From assembly GCF_900636535.1 (NCBI RefSeq), contig NZ_LR134289.1, positions 5,233,501 through 5,297,500 on the forward strand: a DNA stretch of 64,000 nucleotides, given 5' to 3'. Every line of letters begins with the position of its first letter. Position 1 is the stretch's first letter. The notes below the pieces were generated by a model. That model made no database searches and was not told where the DNA came from. It worked only from the letters and a program-made list of their open reading frames with translations. Shown piece after piece: positions 1 to 8,349 of this stretch. Source of the stretch: Chryseobacterium gleum. Its GTDB lineage: Bacteria; Bacteroidota; Bacteroidia; Flavobacteriales; Weeksellaceae. The translations under genes were made by a program, and so were the position numbers.

Positions 1-1
1 C

Positions 2-673
2 TATGAATATGGCAGAACGGAACCTCCTATTGAAATATTGCTTAGAATTTCAAAATTCTATAACATCAGCATTGACCTACTATTAACTGTAGATGTCAGA
101 AAATTTTCTATCGATGAACTCATGGAGCTTCCTGAGAACAGGATTGTTCTGCCTATAAAGGTTGATCAGGATGGAAACAATCAGATTGAGATTATTCCCC
201 AAAAAGCTTCTATGGGCTATTTGAATGGCTATGGAGATCCGGAATACATAGAAAGTCTGGAGACTATATCATTGCCTTTTTTAAAAGGTGGCAAGTTTAG
301 GGCATTTCCGGCTGACGGGGATTCAATGCCTCCCTATAAGAATGGAACCTATATTGTGGGAAAATATGTAGAAAATCTTTCGGACTTGAAAACGGACAGA
401 ACGTATGTTTTCATTACTACCAATGATGGTATCAGCTACAAGAGATTTCAGTTTCATGAAGCAGATGGTATATGGGTGAAGGCTGACAATCAATTTTATG
501 AGCCTTATAAAATTCCATTGCCTGAAATTAAAGAGATCTGGGAATTTGCCTGTAGTATTAACACCAAAGAATATGAACCTGATGAATTTTCAGAACATCA
601 TATTCAAAATTTTATCACAGAAATTAAAACCGATATCAAACAGATCAAAGAAAAAATGGGAGATAAGAATTGA
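2..673 (+). CDS. XRE/S24 LexA-like transcriptional repressor (5' end outside window)
   Basis: The reading frame is open from the window edge, so the N-terminal part is missing. The first visible residues (YEYGRTEPPIEILLRISKFY) look like the end of an XRE helix-turn-helix. The C-terminal half is an S24/LexA-like peptidase fold: a GDSMPP motif with the likely nucleophile Ser at 323-325, and a GISYKRF motif with the likely general-base Lys at 440-442. Such repressors cleave themselves under DNA damage and release SOS-type genes; a TTG at 38 is an internal codon, not the start. The next gene on the same strand is an alkB homologue, which fits a DNA-damage role. The last 25 residues are lysine-rich and probably helical. 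The family assignment is firm; the regulon is inference. Confidence 0.8.
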   Translation, partial: YEYGRTEPPIEILLRISKFYNISIDLLLTVDVRKFSIDELMELPENRIVLPIKVDQDGNNQIEIIPQKASMGYLNGYGDPEYIESLETISLPFLKGGKFRAFPADGDSMPPYKNGTYIVGKYVENLSDLKTDRTYVFITTNDGISYKRFQFHEADGIWVKADNQFYEPYKIPLPEIKEIWEFACSINTKEYEPDEFSEHHIQNFITEIKTDIKQIKEKMGDKN

Positions 674-704
674 ATTTATTTTGAGTACGCGGCATAATTA
701 AAAA

Positions 705-722
705 ACTTCCCCGAAGGGAAGT
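705..722. terminator. Hairpin after the S24 repressor gene
   Basis: Perfect 7-bp stem ACTTCCC/GGGAAGT with a CGAA loop, preceded by AAAAA and followed by GTAAAAAC. It sits 32 bp after the repressor stop codon. There is no T-run on the + strand, so it would be a weak intrinsic terminator. Confidence 0.45.
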
Positions 723-747
723 AAAAACACAATTGATGAAAAAAAAA

Positions 748-765
748 ATTCCGTAGAAACGGAAT
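748..765. repeat. ATTCCGT/ACGGAAT inverted repeat upstream of alkB
   Basis: Perfect 7-bp arms ATTCCGT and ACGGAAT around AGAA, 36 bp before the alkB start codon. It could be the operator of the upstream repressor or a second hairpin. Its CCGT/ACGG half-sites resemble the palindromes at 7685 and 8215. Confidence 0.4.
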
Positions 766-800
766 AAAGCAAAGTTAAATAATTTAAAGAAAAAACTACA

Positions 801-1412
801 ATGAGTCAGCTTAGTTTATTTGATGCCGAAGAATTGTATGAGTTTCCAAAAGATCTTTTGGAATACAAGGAAAACTTCCTGAATAGGGAAGAAGCTGACT
901 TGCTTAAAAACAAATTATTGGAAACCGCTCCCTGGGAACAGCGGACGCAGAAAATGTACGATAAGATGGTACTTACTCCAAGATTAACGGCCTGGTATGG
1001 TGATTCAAAGTATAACGATTCTGAAGCAGATAAAAAGCCAACGAATCCATGGACTCCTGAATTGTTTACATTAAAACAAAGAATCGAAAAGGAATTTGGC
1101 TGCCAATTCAATGGCGTTCTGTTAAACCTATACCGTGATCATAATGATTCCGTTGCCTGGCATCAGGATAAAGAAAGCCGATATGGTAAACGTCCGGTTA
1201 TCGCATCCATAAGTCTTGGACAAACCAGAAACTTTGATTTCAGAAAAAAAGACCATCATCAGAGTAAATACAGTCTGCCATTGCCTCACGGATCACTCCT
1301 TATCATGAAAGGCGATCTTCAGGAACACTGGGAACATCGCATTGCGAAATCAACCATACGAATGAAAGAACGAATTAATCTGACATTTCGTTTAATATTA
1401 CCCAATCTGTAA
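801..1412 (+). CDS. alkB: AlkB-like 2-oxoglutarate/Fe(II)-dependent DNA dealkylase
   Basis: A 203-aa protein of usual length for a short bacterial AlkB. AlkB enzymes remove methyl and other alkyl groups from N1-adenine and N3-cytosine by oxidative demethylation. The iron ligands are visible: WHQDKE gives His121 and Asp123, and WEHRIAK gives His179. ERINLTFR gives Arg191 and Arg197 for 2-oxoglutarate and substrate binding. It follows the S24 repressor gene on the same strand, and the 128-bp gap holds two small inverted repeats, so damage-induced expression is plausible. The last 15 bp overlap the end of the convergent HNH-type gene, which suggests tight packing of cargo genes. Function is confident from motifs. 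Confidence 0.9.
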   Translation: MSQLSLFDAEELYEFPKDLLEYKENFLNREEADLLKNKLLETAPWEQRTQKMYDKMVLTPRLTAWYGDSKYNDSEADKKPTNPWTPELFTLKQRIEKEFGCQFNGVLLNLYRDHNDSVAWHQDKESRYGKRPVIASISLGQTRNFDFRKKDHHQSKYSLPLPHGSLLIMKGDLQEHWEHRIAKSTIRMKERINLTFRLILPNL

Positions 1413-2240
1413 GCTTCTGAAGACGGATTGATAATCATTTTTAAGAGTTTCTTCATTTAAATGATATTTTCCAAAATTCAAATAAGAAAAGAAATCTTCA
1501 TTTTGGAAATCTTTAAAGGCTTTGGGATAAAAATCTTCTGTATCTAAAATTTCCACAGCGTCAGAATGTGTATTGAAATCAATAATTTTATTAAAATGAT
1601 TTTGATTACCATAAAACCATTCTATACGAATGGAACCATTTATAATACTTCCTGCAAAACCGGTATCATTGCCCTGTCCAATATATATAGTTGGTCCGAA
1701 TGCAATATTGCTTCGATACTTATTCTTTTGATCATGCTTGAGGTAATCTGTAAATTCTTTTGTGACTTTATTAAAGTATATTTTAATATAAAAATTACTT
1801 ATATGTTCCTGCCCTAAGATGAAGAGTCTTAGTGGAGTAATATCTACATAATCCAGTAAATTACTTGTCATAATTTTACATCCCGCATGCTTTGCAAAAT
1901 AACGATAGAGGTTCATTTTAGATGCCTTCCAATCATTACCAAAGATCTCTTGATAGTTAATTTGGTTTGAGGTTTCTATCATATTATTGATAAGATCAGT
2001 ATTTTCAAAGAATTCTGTATAAGCAATATCTGCATTTCTTGTCTGATTATTGTTACAGTCAATGCAAATGACTTTTGGGAATTTGATCAGTTTATCTTTT
2101 GGTGAATTGAATGGATGCAAATTTTCACCATCATAATAGATAGCATCAAATGACTTACCGAATTGACGCCGGATATCAGACGCCTTAAATTTATGTTCCT
2201 CAGAATTCGCTTCATTATTTTGACATATCCAACATTTCAT
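1398..2240 (-). CDS. HNH-type zinc-finger protein, possible nuclease
   Basis: A 280-aa protein that starts with a zinc-knuckle and HNH-like layout: CWIC (Cys3, Cys6), then EEH (His16), then CIDCNNNQTRN (Cys59, Cys62, with the Asn-rich stretch typical after the second knuckle in HNH proteins). The remaining 200 residues match no family I know; they are rich in aromatic and Asn/Lys residues. The start codon lies 15 bp after the stop of the gene at 2256-3293, so the two form an operon read leftwards, with this gene second. HNH nucleases paired with an unknown partner are common in anti-phage and toxin modules, but nuclease activity here is inference. The 3' end overlaps alkB by 15 bp. Confidence 0.6.
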   Translation of the reverse strand: MKCWICQNNEANSEEHKFKASDIRRQFGKSFDAIYYDGENLHPFNSPKDKLIKFPKVICIDCNNNQTRNADIAYTEFFENTDLINNMIETSNQINYQEIFGNDWKASKMNLYRYFAKHAGCKIMTSNLLDYVDITPLRLFILGQEHISNFYIKIYFNKVTKEFTDYLKHDQKNKYRSNIAFGPTIYIGQGNDTGFAGSIINGSIRIEWFYGNQNHFNKIIDFNTHSDAVEILDTEDFYPKAFKDFQNEDFFSYLNFGKYHLNEETLKNDYQSVFRSLQIG

Positions 2241-2255
2241 AGTTTTTCAAGGATT

Positions 2256-3293
2256 TTAAGAGGTTTGATTTTTTCGTTTTAAGTCTAAGATTTCTTTTAT
2301 ATTAGGAGGATATTCTCCATTAAAATATTCATAGATCAAGGGATTTCTAGAAAAAAAATGACCTGTCAGGTCTACCCAAGTTTCGATGGGTATTGTACCA
2401 TTTATTTTAAACAATTTTTTTGACTTTGACTTAATTTGTGAATGATCTTTCCTATTATAATTAAGGTCAGAATCTCGTCTTCGGAGATATTCTTCTTCAG
2501 TATAGAAATGAAACGCTCCATCAAAATGTCTAAAACTAAGGGTGTTCATATCAAATTCTGCATGTACATATCGGACTGGAAAATAAATAATATTATCAAT
2601 TTTTATTTTGATATGTTCACTTTTAAATTCTTCTGCCTGAAACGTTTTAATATTTTTTGATAAAGCCCATTTGATATCTAAGGAATAAGTATCTGCAAAG
2701 AAAAAATTAATTTCAGAATCGTTAAAATCAGGAGAAGGCCTTAGTTTTACCAATTGATCAGAAATGCTTTCTACATTTTGATTAAAAACAGAACCATACC
2801 AGGTATCTAGCTCTAAGATAGCCGCATTATTTACATCAATTTTTAAATTGTGTTGATCCAGGCTTATTTTTATTTCATCATAAACGGTAGGGTCTATATC
2901 CCAGAATTTATTAATGAATCGGGGCTGGAAACCATTTAGCGAGGAGTAGCTACGTCGAAATAAAGGGTTAGCCATTGTTATATAATTATCTGCAAAAAAA
3001 TAGCCGTCAGAGAATATTTGCTTTTTAAATTTAGAATTGAGCAGCTTATAATCTAAAAGACCGTCTTTATCAGGAAGTAGATCTTCATTTAACTTCAAAA
3101 GAATATCATGTGATTCAACAACAATGCCTGATATTTGGGTGTACCTAAAATCTTGAGTAGTTAATTCTATATTTTTACTCGCTGCAAAACGGATAAAGTC
3201 AAGAATTATTTTTTCATTGTCTTTCAATGCCTTTTCTGCTTCTTTTTCCAGTTGCTTAATATAATTTTCTCTAAAATCAGACATTTCACTCAT
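2256..3293 (-). CDS. Protein of unknown function, first gene of the HNH cassette
   Basis: A 345-aa protein that I do not recognise. It has no signal peptide or membrane segment. The first 35 residues are charged and helical (RENYIKQLEKEAEKALKDNE), and the rest is rich in Asp, Asn, Phe and Tyr, as in mixed alpha/beta cytoplasmic proteins. It lies 15 bp upstream of the HNH-type gene and is very probably co-transcribed with it, so a partner, sensor or immunity role is possible. The intergenic region to the divergent HTH gene at 3453 holds a palindrome at 3368-3387. Base composition is even more AT-rich than the neighbouring ICE genes, which suggests separate acquisition. Confidence 0.55.
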   Translation of the reverse strand: MSEMSDFRENYIKQLEKEAEKALKDNEKIILDFIRFAASKNIELTTQDFRYTQISGIVVESHDILLKLNEDLLPDKDGLLDYKLLNSKFKKQIFSDGYFFADNYITMANPLFRRSYSSLNGFQPRFINKFWDIDPTVYDEIKISLDQHNLKIDVNNAAILELDTWYGSVFNQNVESISDQLVKLRPSPDFNDSEINFFFADTYSLDIKWALSKNIKTFQAEEFKSEHIKIKIDNIIYFPVRYVHAEFDMNTLSFRHFDGAFHFYTEEEYLRRRDSDLNYNRKDHSQIKSKSKKLFKINGTIPIETWVDLTGHFFSRNPLIYEYFNGEYPPNIKEILDLKRKNQTS

Positions 3294-3367
3294 AATCGGT
3301 AGTCCTTACTATTAAATGCTTTGTAAGTTACGATGCTTTTGGTTAAGATTCCATCATTCAATATTCT

Positions 3368-3387
3368 TTTTTCGTAACTACGAAAAA
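3368..3387. promoter_or_regulatory. Palindrome between divergent genes, candidate operator
   Basis: TTTTTCGTA-AC-TACGAAAAA, 9-bp perfect arms. An overlapping ACTAC/GTAGT repeat extends to 3392. It lies 75 bp from the minus-strand gene start (3293) and 65 bp from the plus-strand HTH start (3453), the place expected for a shared operator. Confidence 0.4.
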
Positions 3388-3452
3388 GTAGTGATTTTAT
3401 ATGATTTCTCTTGTTCAATTTTACATCACCAATAATCATAAAAATCACAGTT

Positions 3453-3734
3453 ATGAATATCGAAAGAACAGAATTTATAGCCTGGATGGAGAGAATCATG
3501 GAAAGATTTGACCTACTGAAAGAACAAATGCTCAAGAACCAGTCCAGATTTATAGAAGTAGACGGAGAGCAGCTTCTTGATAACCAGGATGTTTTACAGC
3601 TTTTAAAGATAAGTTCCCGATCATTACAGCGGTACCGGACTGATAAAAAGCTGCCTTATTATACCATCAGCGGAAAGCTGTACTATAAGCTTTCGGATGT
3701 CCATCAACTGATCAGAGAATGTTTAAACTCTTGA
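3453..3734 (+). CDS. Excisionase-like helix-turn-helix protein of the ICE
   Basis: A 93-aa protein. The start at 3453 is preferred over an in-frame upstream ATG at 3411, because homologues of this type begin with a short helix before the HTH. The C-terminal half carries a MerR/excisionase-like winged HTH: DNQDVLQLLKISSRSLQRYR followed by the wing (LPYYTISGKLYYKLSDV). Proteins of this family stand at the left of Bacteroidetes ICEs, just before the DUF3945 and topB genes, exactly as here. They are thought to help excision or regulate the element. The long N-terminal helix (residues 1-35) may dimerise. Function within this element is inference. Confidence 0.75.
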   Translation: MNIERTEFIAWMERIMERFDLLKEQMLKNQSRFIEVDGEQLLDNQDVLQLLKISSRSLQRYRTDKKLPYYTISGKLYYKLSDVHQLIRECLNS

Positions 3735-3832
3735 TGGTAATAAGACATCAGCAGCCAAATTATTCATCACCATTCCAATCTTTTAGAGCATCATAATTGA
3801 GCTTATACCTTGGTTCCATTAAATGAAATACA

Positions 3833-5281
3833 ATGGAAAATGAATTGATAAACGCTCAGGAATCCAATGAACTCAAACCATCAGCAGACACACTCCTTGT
3901 CCTGAACATTCATACCAATCAGGTTGAGCTGGTCAAAGGTGTAGATAAAGAAGGGAATCTTCAAAAAGTTCCTCCACAAGAAAAAAAGGATAATGAGCAG
4001 CTGATCAGCGTTGATAAACATGGAGATATTTTCTCCAACTTCTTTTCCAACTTTTACCGGCAGCTCAAAAATCCCACGCATTTCAACTTTTTTAAAGTTT
4101 CAGAATACGATGCCATCAATACCGCCAAGGATCTTCAAAAATATGTTGATCAGGCATCACCTGAAGAAAAAGAAAAACTGAAAGGCTACGAAGTTTTACC
4201 TCAACACAACAACAATCCAAAAAATCAAAATACAATGGACAACAACACAGACAATCAGGAGTACCGTTTTCAGCCGGAACAGATCGACTGGAAAACGATG
4301 GAAAAATTCGGACTTAATCAGGAAAAGCTTGAAAAAATGAATGCGATGGATGCATTACTCAGAGGTTTTAAAACCAATACATTAATTCCGATTACTATTA
4401 ATTTGGGAACGGCAGTAAGCAAAATGGATGTTCGATTATCCCTTCAGACAGGTGATACGGGACAGGTTGCCGTTCATCTACATGGTATCCGAAAAGAACC
4501 TAATCTTAACAGTAAATTCTTAGGCCATGAGTTCACGGATGAAGACAAGAAGAATCTTAAGGAAACCGGGAATATGGGCAGGGTAGTAGATCTGATCAAT
4601 CCTAAGACAGATGAAATTATTCCATCGGTTATAAGCCGTGATCGTTTAACCAATGAATTGGTAGCCTATAGAGCAGAGTACATGAAAATTCCTGATGAAA
4701 TCAAAGGAATTAGGCTTGATGAACACCAAAAACAAACTTTACTGGAAGGAAGACCATTGTATCTTGAAGGGATGACTTCCAAAAAAGGTGAACTTTTCGA
4801 TGCTACCGTACAGTTCAATGCAGACAAGCGGTATGTGGAATTTCTGTTCAATAATAATCAGACACCGCAACAAAGACAACAACACAATCAACAGCAAACT
4901 CAATCTACGGATCAAGAAGCACCCAAAGTATTCAGGGGAAAAGAACTGGATGATTCACAGTATGAAAAATTCAAAGCTGGGCAAACCGTGTACGTTGACG
5001 GTCTTACCGATGCTAAAGGTAAAGCCTATCAAGGTTATATTACCTTCAACAAAGAGACTTCCAAAACCGATTTCTCCTTCAATCACCCTAATAAGCTCAA
5101 AGAAGAGGCAAAACCTACAGAAGATCATAAAATCCAAACTGCGGTTAACACCCTGGGTAAAACCAATGAAGCTACTAAAAATGTGAAGGAGCCTTTAGAA
5201 TCAAAACAGCAGCAGCCTGCCAGTCAACAGCAGGAAGACCAGCAAAAAAAGGTTAGAAAACCAAGAGGACCCAAACTATAA
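3833..5281 (+). CDS. DUF4099/DUF3945 domain protein of Bacteroidetes ICEs
   Basis: A 482-aa protein. After an acidic N-terminal 130 residues comes a DUF4099-like domain (about 145-285; YRFQPEQIDWKTMEKFGL) and then two DUF3945-type repeats, each with the pattern 'D..Q...L..G..[LV]Y[LV][ED]G[LM]T..KG' (about 300-340 and 365-420). The tail is Gln- and Lys-rich and ends in KVRKPRGPKL, probably disordered and nucleic-acid binding. The gene is always found next to topB in conjugative transposons of this phylum, and here it ends 20 bp before it. Its molecular role is unknown. An out-of-frame reading of 132 aa inside it is a shadow. Confidence 0.85.
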   Translation: MENELINAQESNELKPSADTLLVLNIHTNQVELVKGVDKEGNLQKVPPQEKKDNEQLISVDKHGDIFSNFFSNFYRQLKNPTHFNFFKVSEYDAINTAKDLQKYVDQASPEEKEKLKGYEVLPQHNNNPKNQNTMDNNTDNQEYRFQPEQIDWKTMEKFGLNQEKLEKMNAMDALLRGFKTNTLIPITINLGTAVSKMDVRLSLQTGDTGQVAVHLHGIRKEPNLNSKFLGHEFTDEDKKNLKETGNMGRVVDLINPKTDEIIPSVISRDRLTNELVAYRAEYMKIPDEIKGIRLDEHQKQTLLEGRPLYLEGMTSKKGELFDATVQFNADKRYVEFLFNNNQTPQQRQQHNQQQTQSTDQEAPKVFRGKELDDSQYEKFKAGQTVYVDGLTDAKGKAYQGYITFNKETSKTDFSFNHPNKLKEEAKPTEDHKIQTAVNTLGKTNEATKNVKEPLESKQQQPASQQQEDQQKKVRKPRGPKL

Positions 5282-5301
5282 TAAACATCTAAATCCATCA
5301 T

Positions 5302-7389
5302 ATGAAAGCAATCATCGCAGAAAAACCGAGTGTCGCAAGAGAAATCGCACAATTATTAGGAGCCCATGAAAAGAAAGATGGTTATCTATCCGGTAACGGA
5401 TACTGTGTCACTTGGGCATTGGGACATTTGATATCGTTAGGAATGCCAGAAGATTATGGTATAAGAGGCTTTAAGAAAGCCTCTTTGCCTATCTTTCCCA
5501 ACCCTTTTATTCTAACTCCCAAAAAACTAAAGAAAGCAAAAGGCTATGAGCCTGATCCTTCCGCTTTAAAACAACTCAACACCATACAACAAGTCATCAA
5601 GCAATGCAGCAGTATTATTGTCGCCACAGATGCAGGAAGGGAAGGAGAGCTGATCTTCCGTTATATCTATCATTACCTACAATGCAACAAACCTTTTGAA
5701 AGACTCTGGATCAGTTCCCTGACAGAAAAAGCAATACAGGATGGTTTTAAAAACCTTCAGCCAGGCGATGCCTTTGACGGTTTGTATCAAGCAGCTAAAG
5801 CCAGAAGTGAAGCGGACTGGCTCGTAGGAATCAATGCAACCCAGGCATTAACCATCGGAGGAAACCAAGATGTTTATTCATTAGGCAGAGTGCAGACACC
5901 AACCCTTGCTTTAATCTGTCAACGGTTTCTTCAGCATCAAAACTTCACCAAGCAAAAATACTTTCAAATCCAGCTGAGCCACAGAAAAGAATATACAGAC
6001 TTCACCAGTCTTTCACTATTACAATGGGAAGAAAAAAAGCAGGCAGAACAAATCCAAAAGATTATAGAGCGAGAGGGAAGAGCTATTGTAGAAGATGTAT
6101 CTGTTAAAACAGTACAGGAGCAATCTCCCTTACTTTTCGACCTCACTGAATTACAGAAAGAAGCCAACAGAAAACTGGGGCTTTCTGCTGATGAGGTTTT
6201 ACAAACAGCCCAAAGCCTCTATGAGAAACAGTTCATCACTTACCCCAGAACCGGCAGCAAATATATTCCTGAGGATCTATGGACTGATATTCCTGAACTT
6301 GTCAGAATACTGAATCAGACCGAACCCTTCAAAGCCGCCATAACCCATCTAAAATTCGGAAACTTCAACAAGCGGATTGTGAATGATGTAAAAGTTACCG
6401 ACCATCACGGATTACTCATAACAACCAAAACACCTTCTGCACTTAGCGCTACGGAAAAAGCCATTTATGATATGATTGCTTACCGCTTGTTGGAATCACT
6501 ATCCCACACCTGTACAAAGCAAGTCACCCAGATCCAGATAAAAGTCCATCATTACGAATTCCAGATCAAGGGCTCAAAAATACTCAACAAAGGCTGGCGA
6601 GCCATCAAAGGGATTCTTTCTGACAATGAAAATTCCAATAACGCTAACGAAGACCTTACAGAACTTCCGGAATTCAAAATCGGAGATGAGTTGAAGATTT
6701 CAAAAACCGAATTATTGGAAAAAACAACCCAGCCTCCCAAACTTTACACAGAGGCTGACCTCTTATCAGTGATGGAAAATGCAGGCAGATCTATTGAAAA
6801 TAAAGAAGATCAGAAAGCACTCTCCAATATTGGCATCGGAACCCCTGCCACCAGGGCATCCATTATTGAAACCCTGCTCAGCAGAAACTATATCGTCAGA
6901 AAAAGCAAAACCCTGCATCCCACTGATAAAGGCTTACAGGTTTACAACCTTGTTAAAGACAAAAAAATAGCCAATGTCCAAATGACCGCAGAATGGGAAA
7001 TAGCGCTGGATAAAATTGAAAAAGGTGAACTCAATAAAACCCAATTCATGAACGACATCCAAGCCTACACAGCAGAAATCACCAGCGAACTTTTATCACT
7101 CCATATTCCCCAAGAAAACATCCCACAACTCAAATGCCCCAAATGCCAACAACACAATCTTATTATCAAGGATAAAATTGTCAAATGTCCCGATGAGCAG
7201 TGCAACTGGATTCTCTTCAGAATTATTTGCGGAGTACAACTCAATATTAAAGATCTTACTTTACTATTAACTCAAAACAAAACATCATTAATCAAAAACA
7301 TGAAAAGCAAAAACGGTAAAAAGTTTGATGCTTACCTATTACTGAAGGATGATTTCAGTACATCATTTGAATTTATAAACAAGAATTAA
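5302..7389 (+). CDS. topB: DNA topoisomerase III (type IA), ICE-borne
   Basis: A 695-aa type IA topoisomerase, close to the usual length. The TOPRIM domain is at the N-terminus (KAIIAEKPSVAREIA, then the DAGREGELIFR motif near residue 115). The catalytic tyrosine is Tyr314 in the FITYPRTGSKY motif. The active-site residues of the central domain (VGINATQA, SLGRVQTPTL, near 180-200) are present. The C-terminus keeps one zinc ribbon (CPKCQQHN...CPDEQCNW, about 612-634) and then a non-canonical tail. It relaxes and decatenates DNA and probably serves ICE replication or transfer. It forms an operon with the DUF3945 gene (20-bp gap). A strong hairpin follows at 7412. Confidence 0.93.
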   Translation: MKAIIAEKPSVAREIAQLLGAHEKKDGYLSGNGYCVTWALGHLISLGMPEDYGIRGFKKASLPIFPNPFILTPKKLKKAKGYEPDPSALKQLNTIQQVIKQCSSIIVATDAGREGELIFRYIYHYLQCNKPFERLWISSLTEKAIQDGFKNLQPGDAFDGLYQAAKARSEADWLVGINATQALTIGGNQDVYSLGRVQTPTLALICQRFLQHQNFTKQKYFQIQLSHRKEYTDFTSLSLLQWEEKKQAEQIQKIIEREGRAIVEDVSVKTVQEQSPLLFDLTELQKEANRKLGLSADEVLQTAQSLYEKQFITYPRTGSKYIPEDLWTDIPELVRILNQTEPFKAAITHLKFGNFNKRIVNDVKVTDHHGLLITTKTPSALSATEKAIYDMIAYRLLESLSHTCTKQVTQIQIKVHHYEFQIKGSKILNKGWRAIKGILSDNENSNNANEDLTELPEFKIGDELKISKTELLEKTTQPPKLYTEADLLSVMENAGRSIENKEDQKALSNIGIGTPATRASIIETLLSRNYIVRKSKTLHPTDKGLQVYNLVKDKKIANVQMTAEWEIALDKIEKGELNKTQFMNDIQAYTAEITSELLSLHIPQENIPQLKCPKCQQHNLIIKDKIVKCPDEQCNWILFRIICGVQLNIKDLTLLLTQNKTSLIKNMKSKNGKKFDAYLLLKDDFSTSFEFINKN

Positions 7390-7411
7390 TTTAAAGAAAA
7401 TAATAATGTAA

Positions 7412-7435
7412 AGAAGCAGCCAATAAGCTGCTTCT
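7412..7435. terminator. Terminator after topB
   Basis: Perfect 9-bp stem AGAAGCAGC/GCTGCTTCT with a CAATAA loop, followed by ACATTTTACATTTTA. It lies between topB and the convergent small gene at 7458-7598 and can serve both directions. Confidence 0.75.
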
Positions 7436-7457
7436 ACATTTTACATTTTATCCAAGT

Positions 7458-7598
7458 CTAATCCCCTTTTTCGTGCTCGTGAGGTTTTAGCTTTGGATGC
7501 TTAGGTTGATTGGGAGGGGTTACCCTTCTTCTTCTGTCAGGCTCTCCATCTGGTTTTTTAGGCTTGGGGCCTGGCTTGATTGCTTCGATTGTATTCAT
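7458..7598 (-). CDS. Small proline- and charge-rich protein (46 aa)
   Basis: A 46-aa reading frame with a good start (ATGAATACAATC) and a stop just before the topB terminator. The product begins MNTIEAIKPGPKPKKPDGEP, then has an RRRR stretch, and ends HEHEKGD. It is almost entirely Pro, Lys, Arg, Glu and His, so it is probably disordered. Short Pro/Lys-rich proteins of this type occur in flavobacterial genomes, but I know no function. The regular amino-acid pattern and lack of random-frame residues such as Leu, Ile and Phe support it as a real gene. No ribosome binding site is obvious, which is normal in Bacteroidetes. Confidence 0.55.
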   Translation of the reverse strand: MNTIEAIKPGPKPKKPDGEPDRRRRVTPPNQPKHPKLKPHEHEKGD

Positions 7599-7684
7599 AG
7601 TACAATAAAGATTAATTAATAATTATTTTGATATCAAAACAGATTAATACCAGATCAAAAGTAAATTTTTGGTCACCATTTTCA

Positions 7685-7700
7685 TTACGGAAAGCCGTAA
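7685..7700. repeat. TTACGG-AAAG-CCGTAA inverted repeat
   Basis: Perfect 6-bp arms around AAAG, 57 bp after the lipoprotein gene stop. It is nearly the same as the repeat at 8215-8228 on the other side of that gene. An AACC/GGTT hairpin follows directly. Confidence 0.4.
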
Positions 7701-7756
7701 CCGCTGGTTTCTGAAAAGATGGATAACGTATTTTAGACAATCAATTTTGATTGCAA

Positions 7757-8164
7757 TTACCTCCTTCTAGGAGCGCTTCTTGTATGTGGTCTAACATAAG
7801 TTCCATCTTTTCGCGTATAACCTTTAACATGTACTGATCCGCCTGAATTTGATTGAGAACTGTAACTAGAGGATGATCTTACTGATGGAGAAGAATACGA
7901 TGAGGTTTTAGAATAGTCACTATAAGCTGTGTAGCTGGGCTTATAGGCCCACCCGTAATAATTTCCCCATTTAAGTTTGCTGTAATTTTTCTTACCAGCT
8001 TTTGAAGACAAGAAAACTTCCGTATCTTTAGGAATAGTGGTAACTGATTTGCTGCTGTCACTGCTGTAGTAAAGAGGCGTGTCTTCCTGTAGTCTAACAG
8101 TGTAATAGTTGGTACATGAAATAACGGAGAGAAGTAATACAAGATAAAGTAATGATTTTTTCAT
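7757..8164 (-). CDS. Small SH3-like lipoprotein
   Basis: A 135-aa protein with a lipoprotein signal peptide (MKKSLLYLVLLLSVISC, Cys17 as the lipidated residue). Residues 22-75 look like a bacterial SH3 domain (VRLQEDTPLYYSSDSSK, then WGNYYGWAYKP). A Ser/Tyr-rich linker follows, and the end is a short conserved motif (VHVKGYTRKDGTYVRPHTRS) seen in many small secreted flavobacterial proteins. It is probably anchored in the periplasm or at the cell surface. It stands alone between topB and the SEC-C gene, flanked on both sides by TACGG/CCGTA palindromes. The function is unknown. Confidence 0.75.
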   Translation of the reverse strand: MKKSLLYLVLLLSVISCTNYYTVRLQEDTPLYYSSDSSKSVTTIPKDTEVFLSSKAGKKNYSKLKWGNYYGWAYKPSYTAYSDYSKTSSYSSPSVRSSSSYSSQSNSGGSVHVKGYTRKDGTYVRPHTRSAPRRR

Positions 8165-8214
8165 TGTAGTTAATTTTATATCTGCAAATCTAAATGAACT
8201 TTAAAAGAACTAAT

Positions 8215-8228
8215 TACGGTTTTCCGTA
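8215..8228. promoter_or_regulatory. TACGG-TTTT-CCGTA palindrome between divergent genes
   Basis: Perfect 5-bp arms around TTTT, 51 bp upstream of the lipoprotein start and 122 bp upstream of the SEC-C gene. The position and the near copy at 7685 suggest a regulator binding site. Confidence 0.4.
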
Positions 8229-8349
8229 GTCTCAAAAATTTTACGTTAGGAACGTTTAAAGCCTTGATTAACAAATAAAAAAAAATTAAACCTATGGGAA
8301 ATTCACTAAATATTTGCTACCTTACATTATCTCTTAAAGATTAAAACTA

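Noticed and set aside
4788..5186. 132-aa reading frame inside the DUF3945 gene
   Set aside because: It overlaps a clear domain protein in another frame and has no domain pattern of its own.
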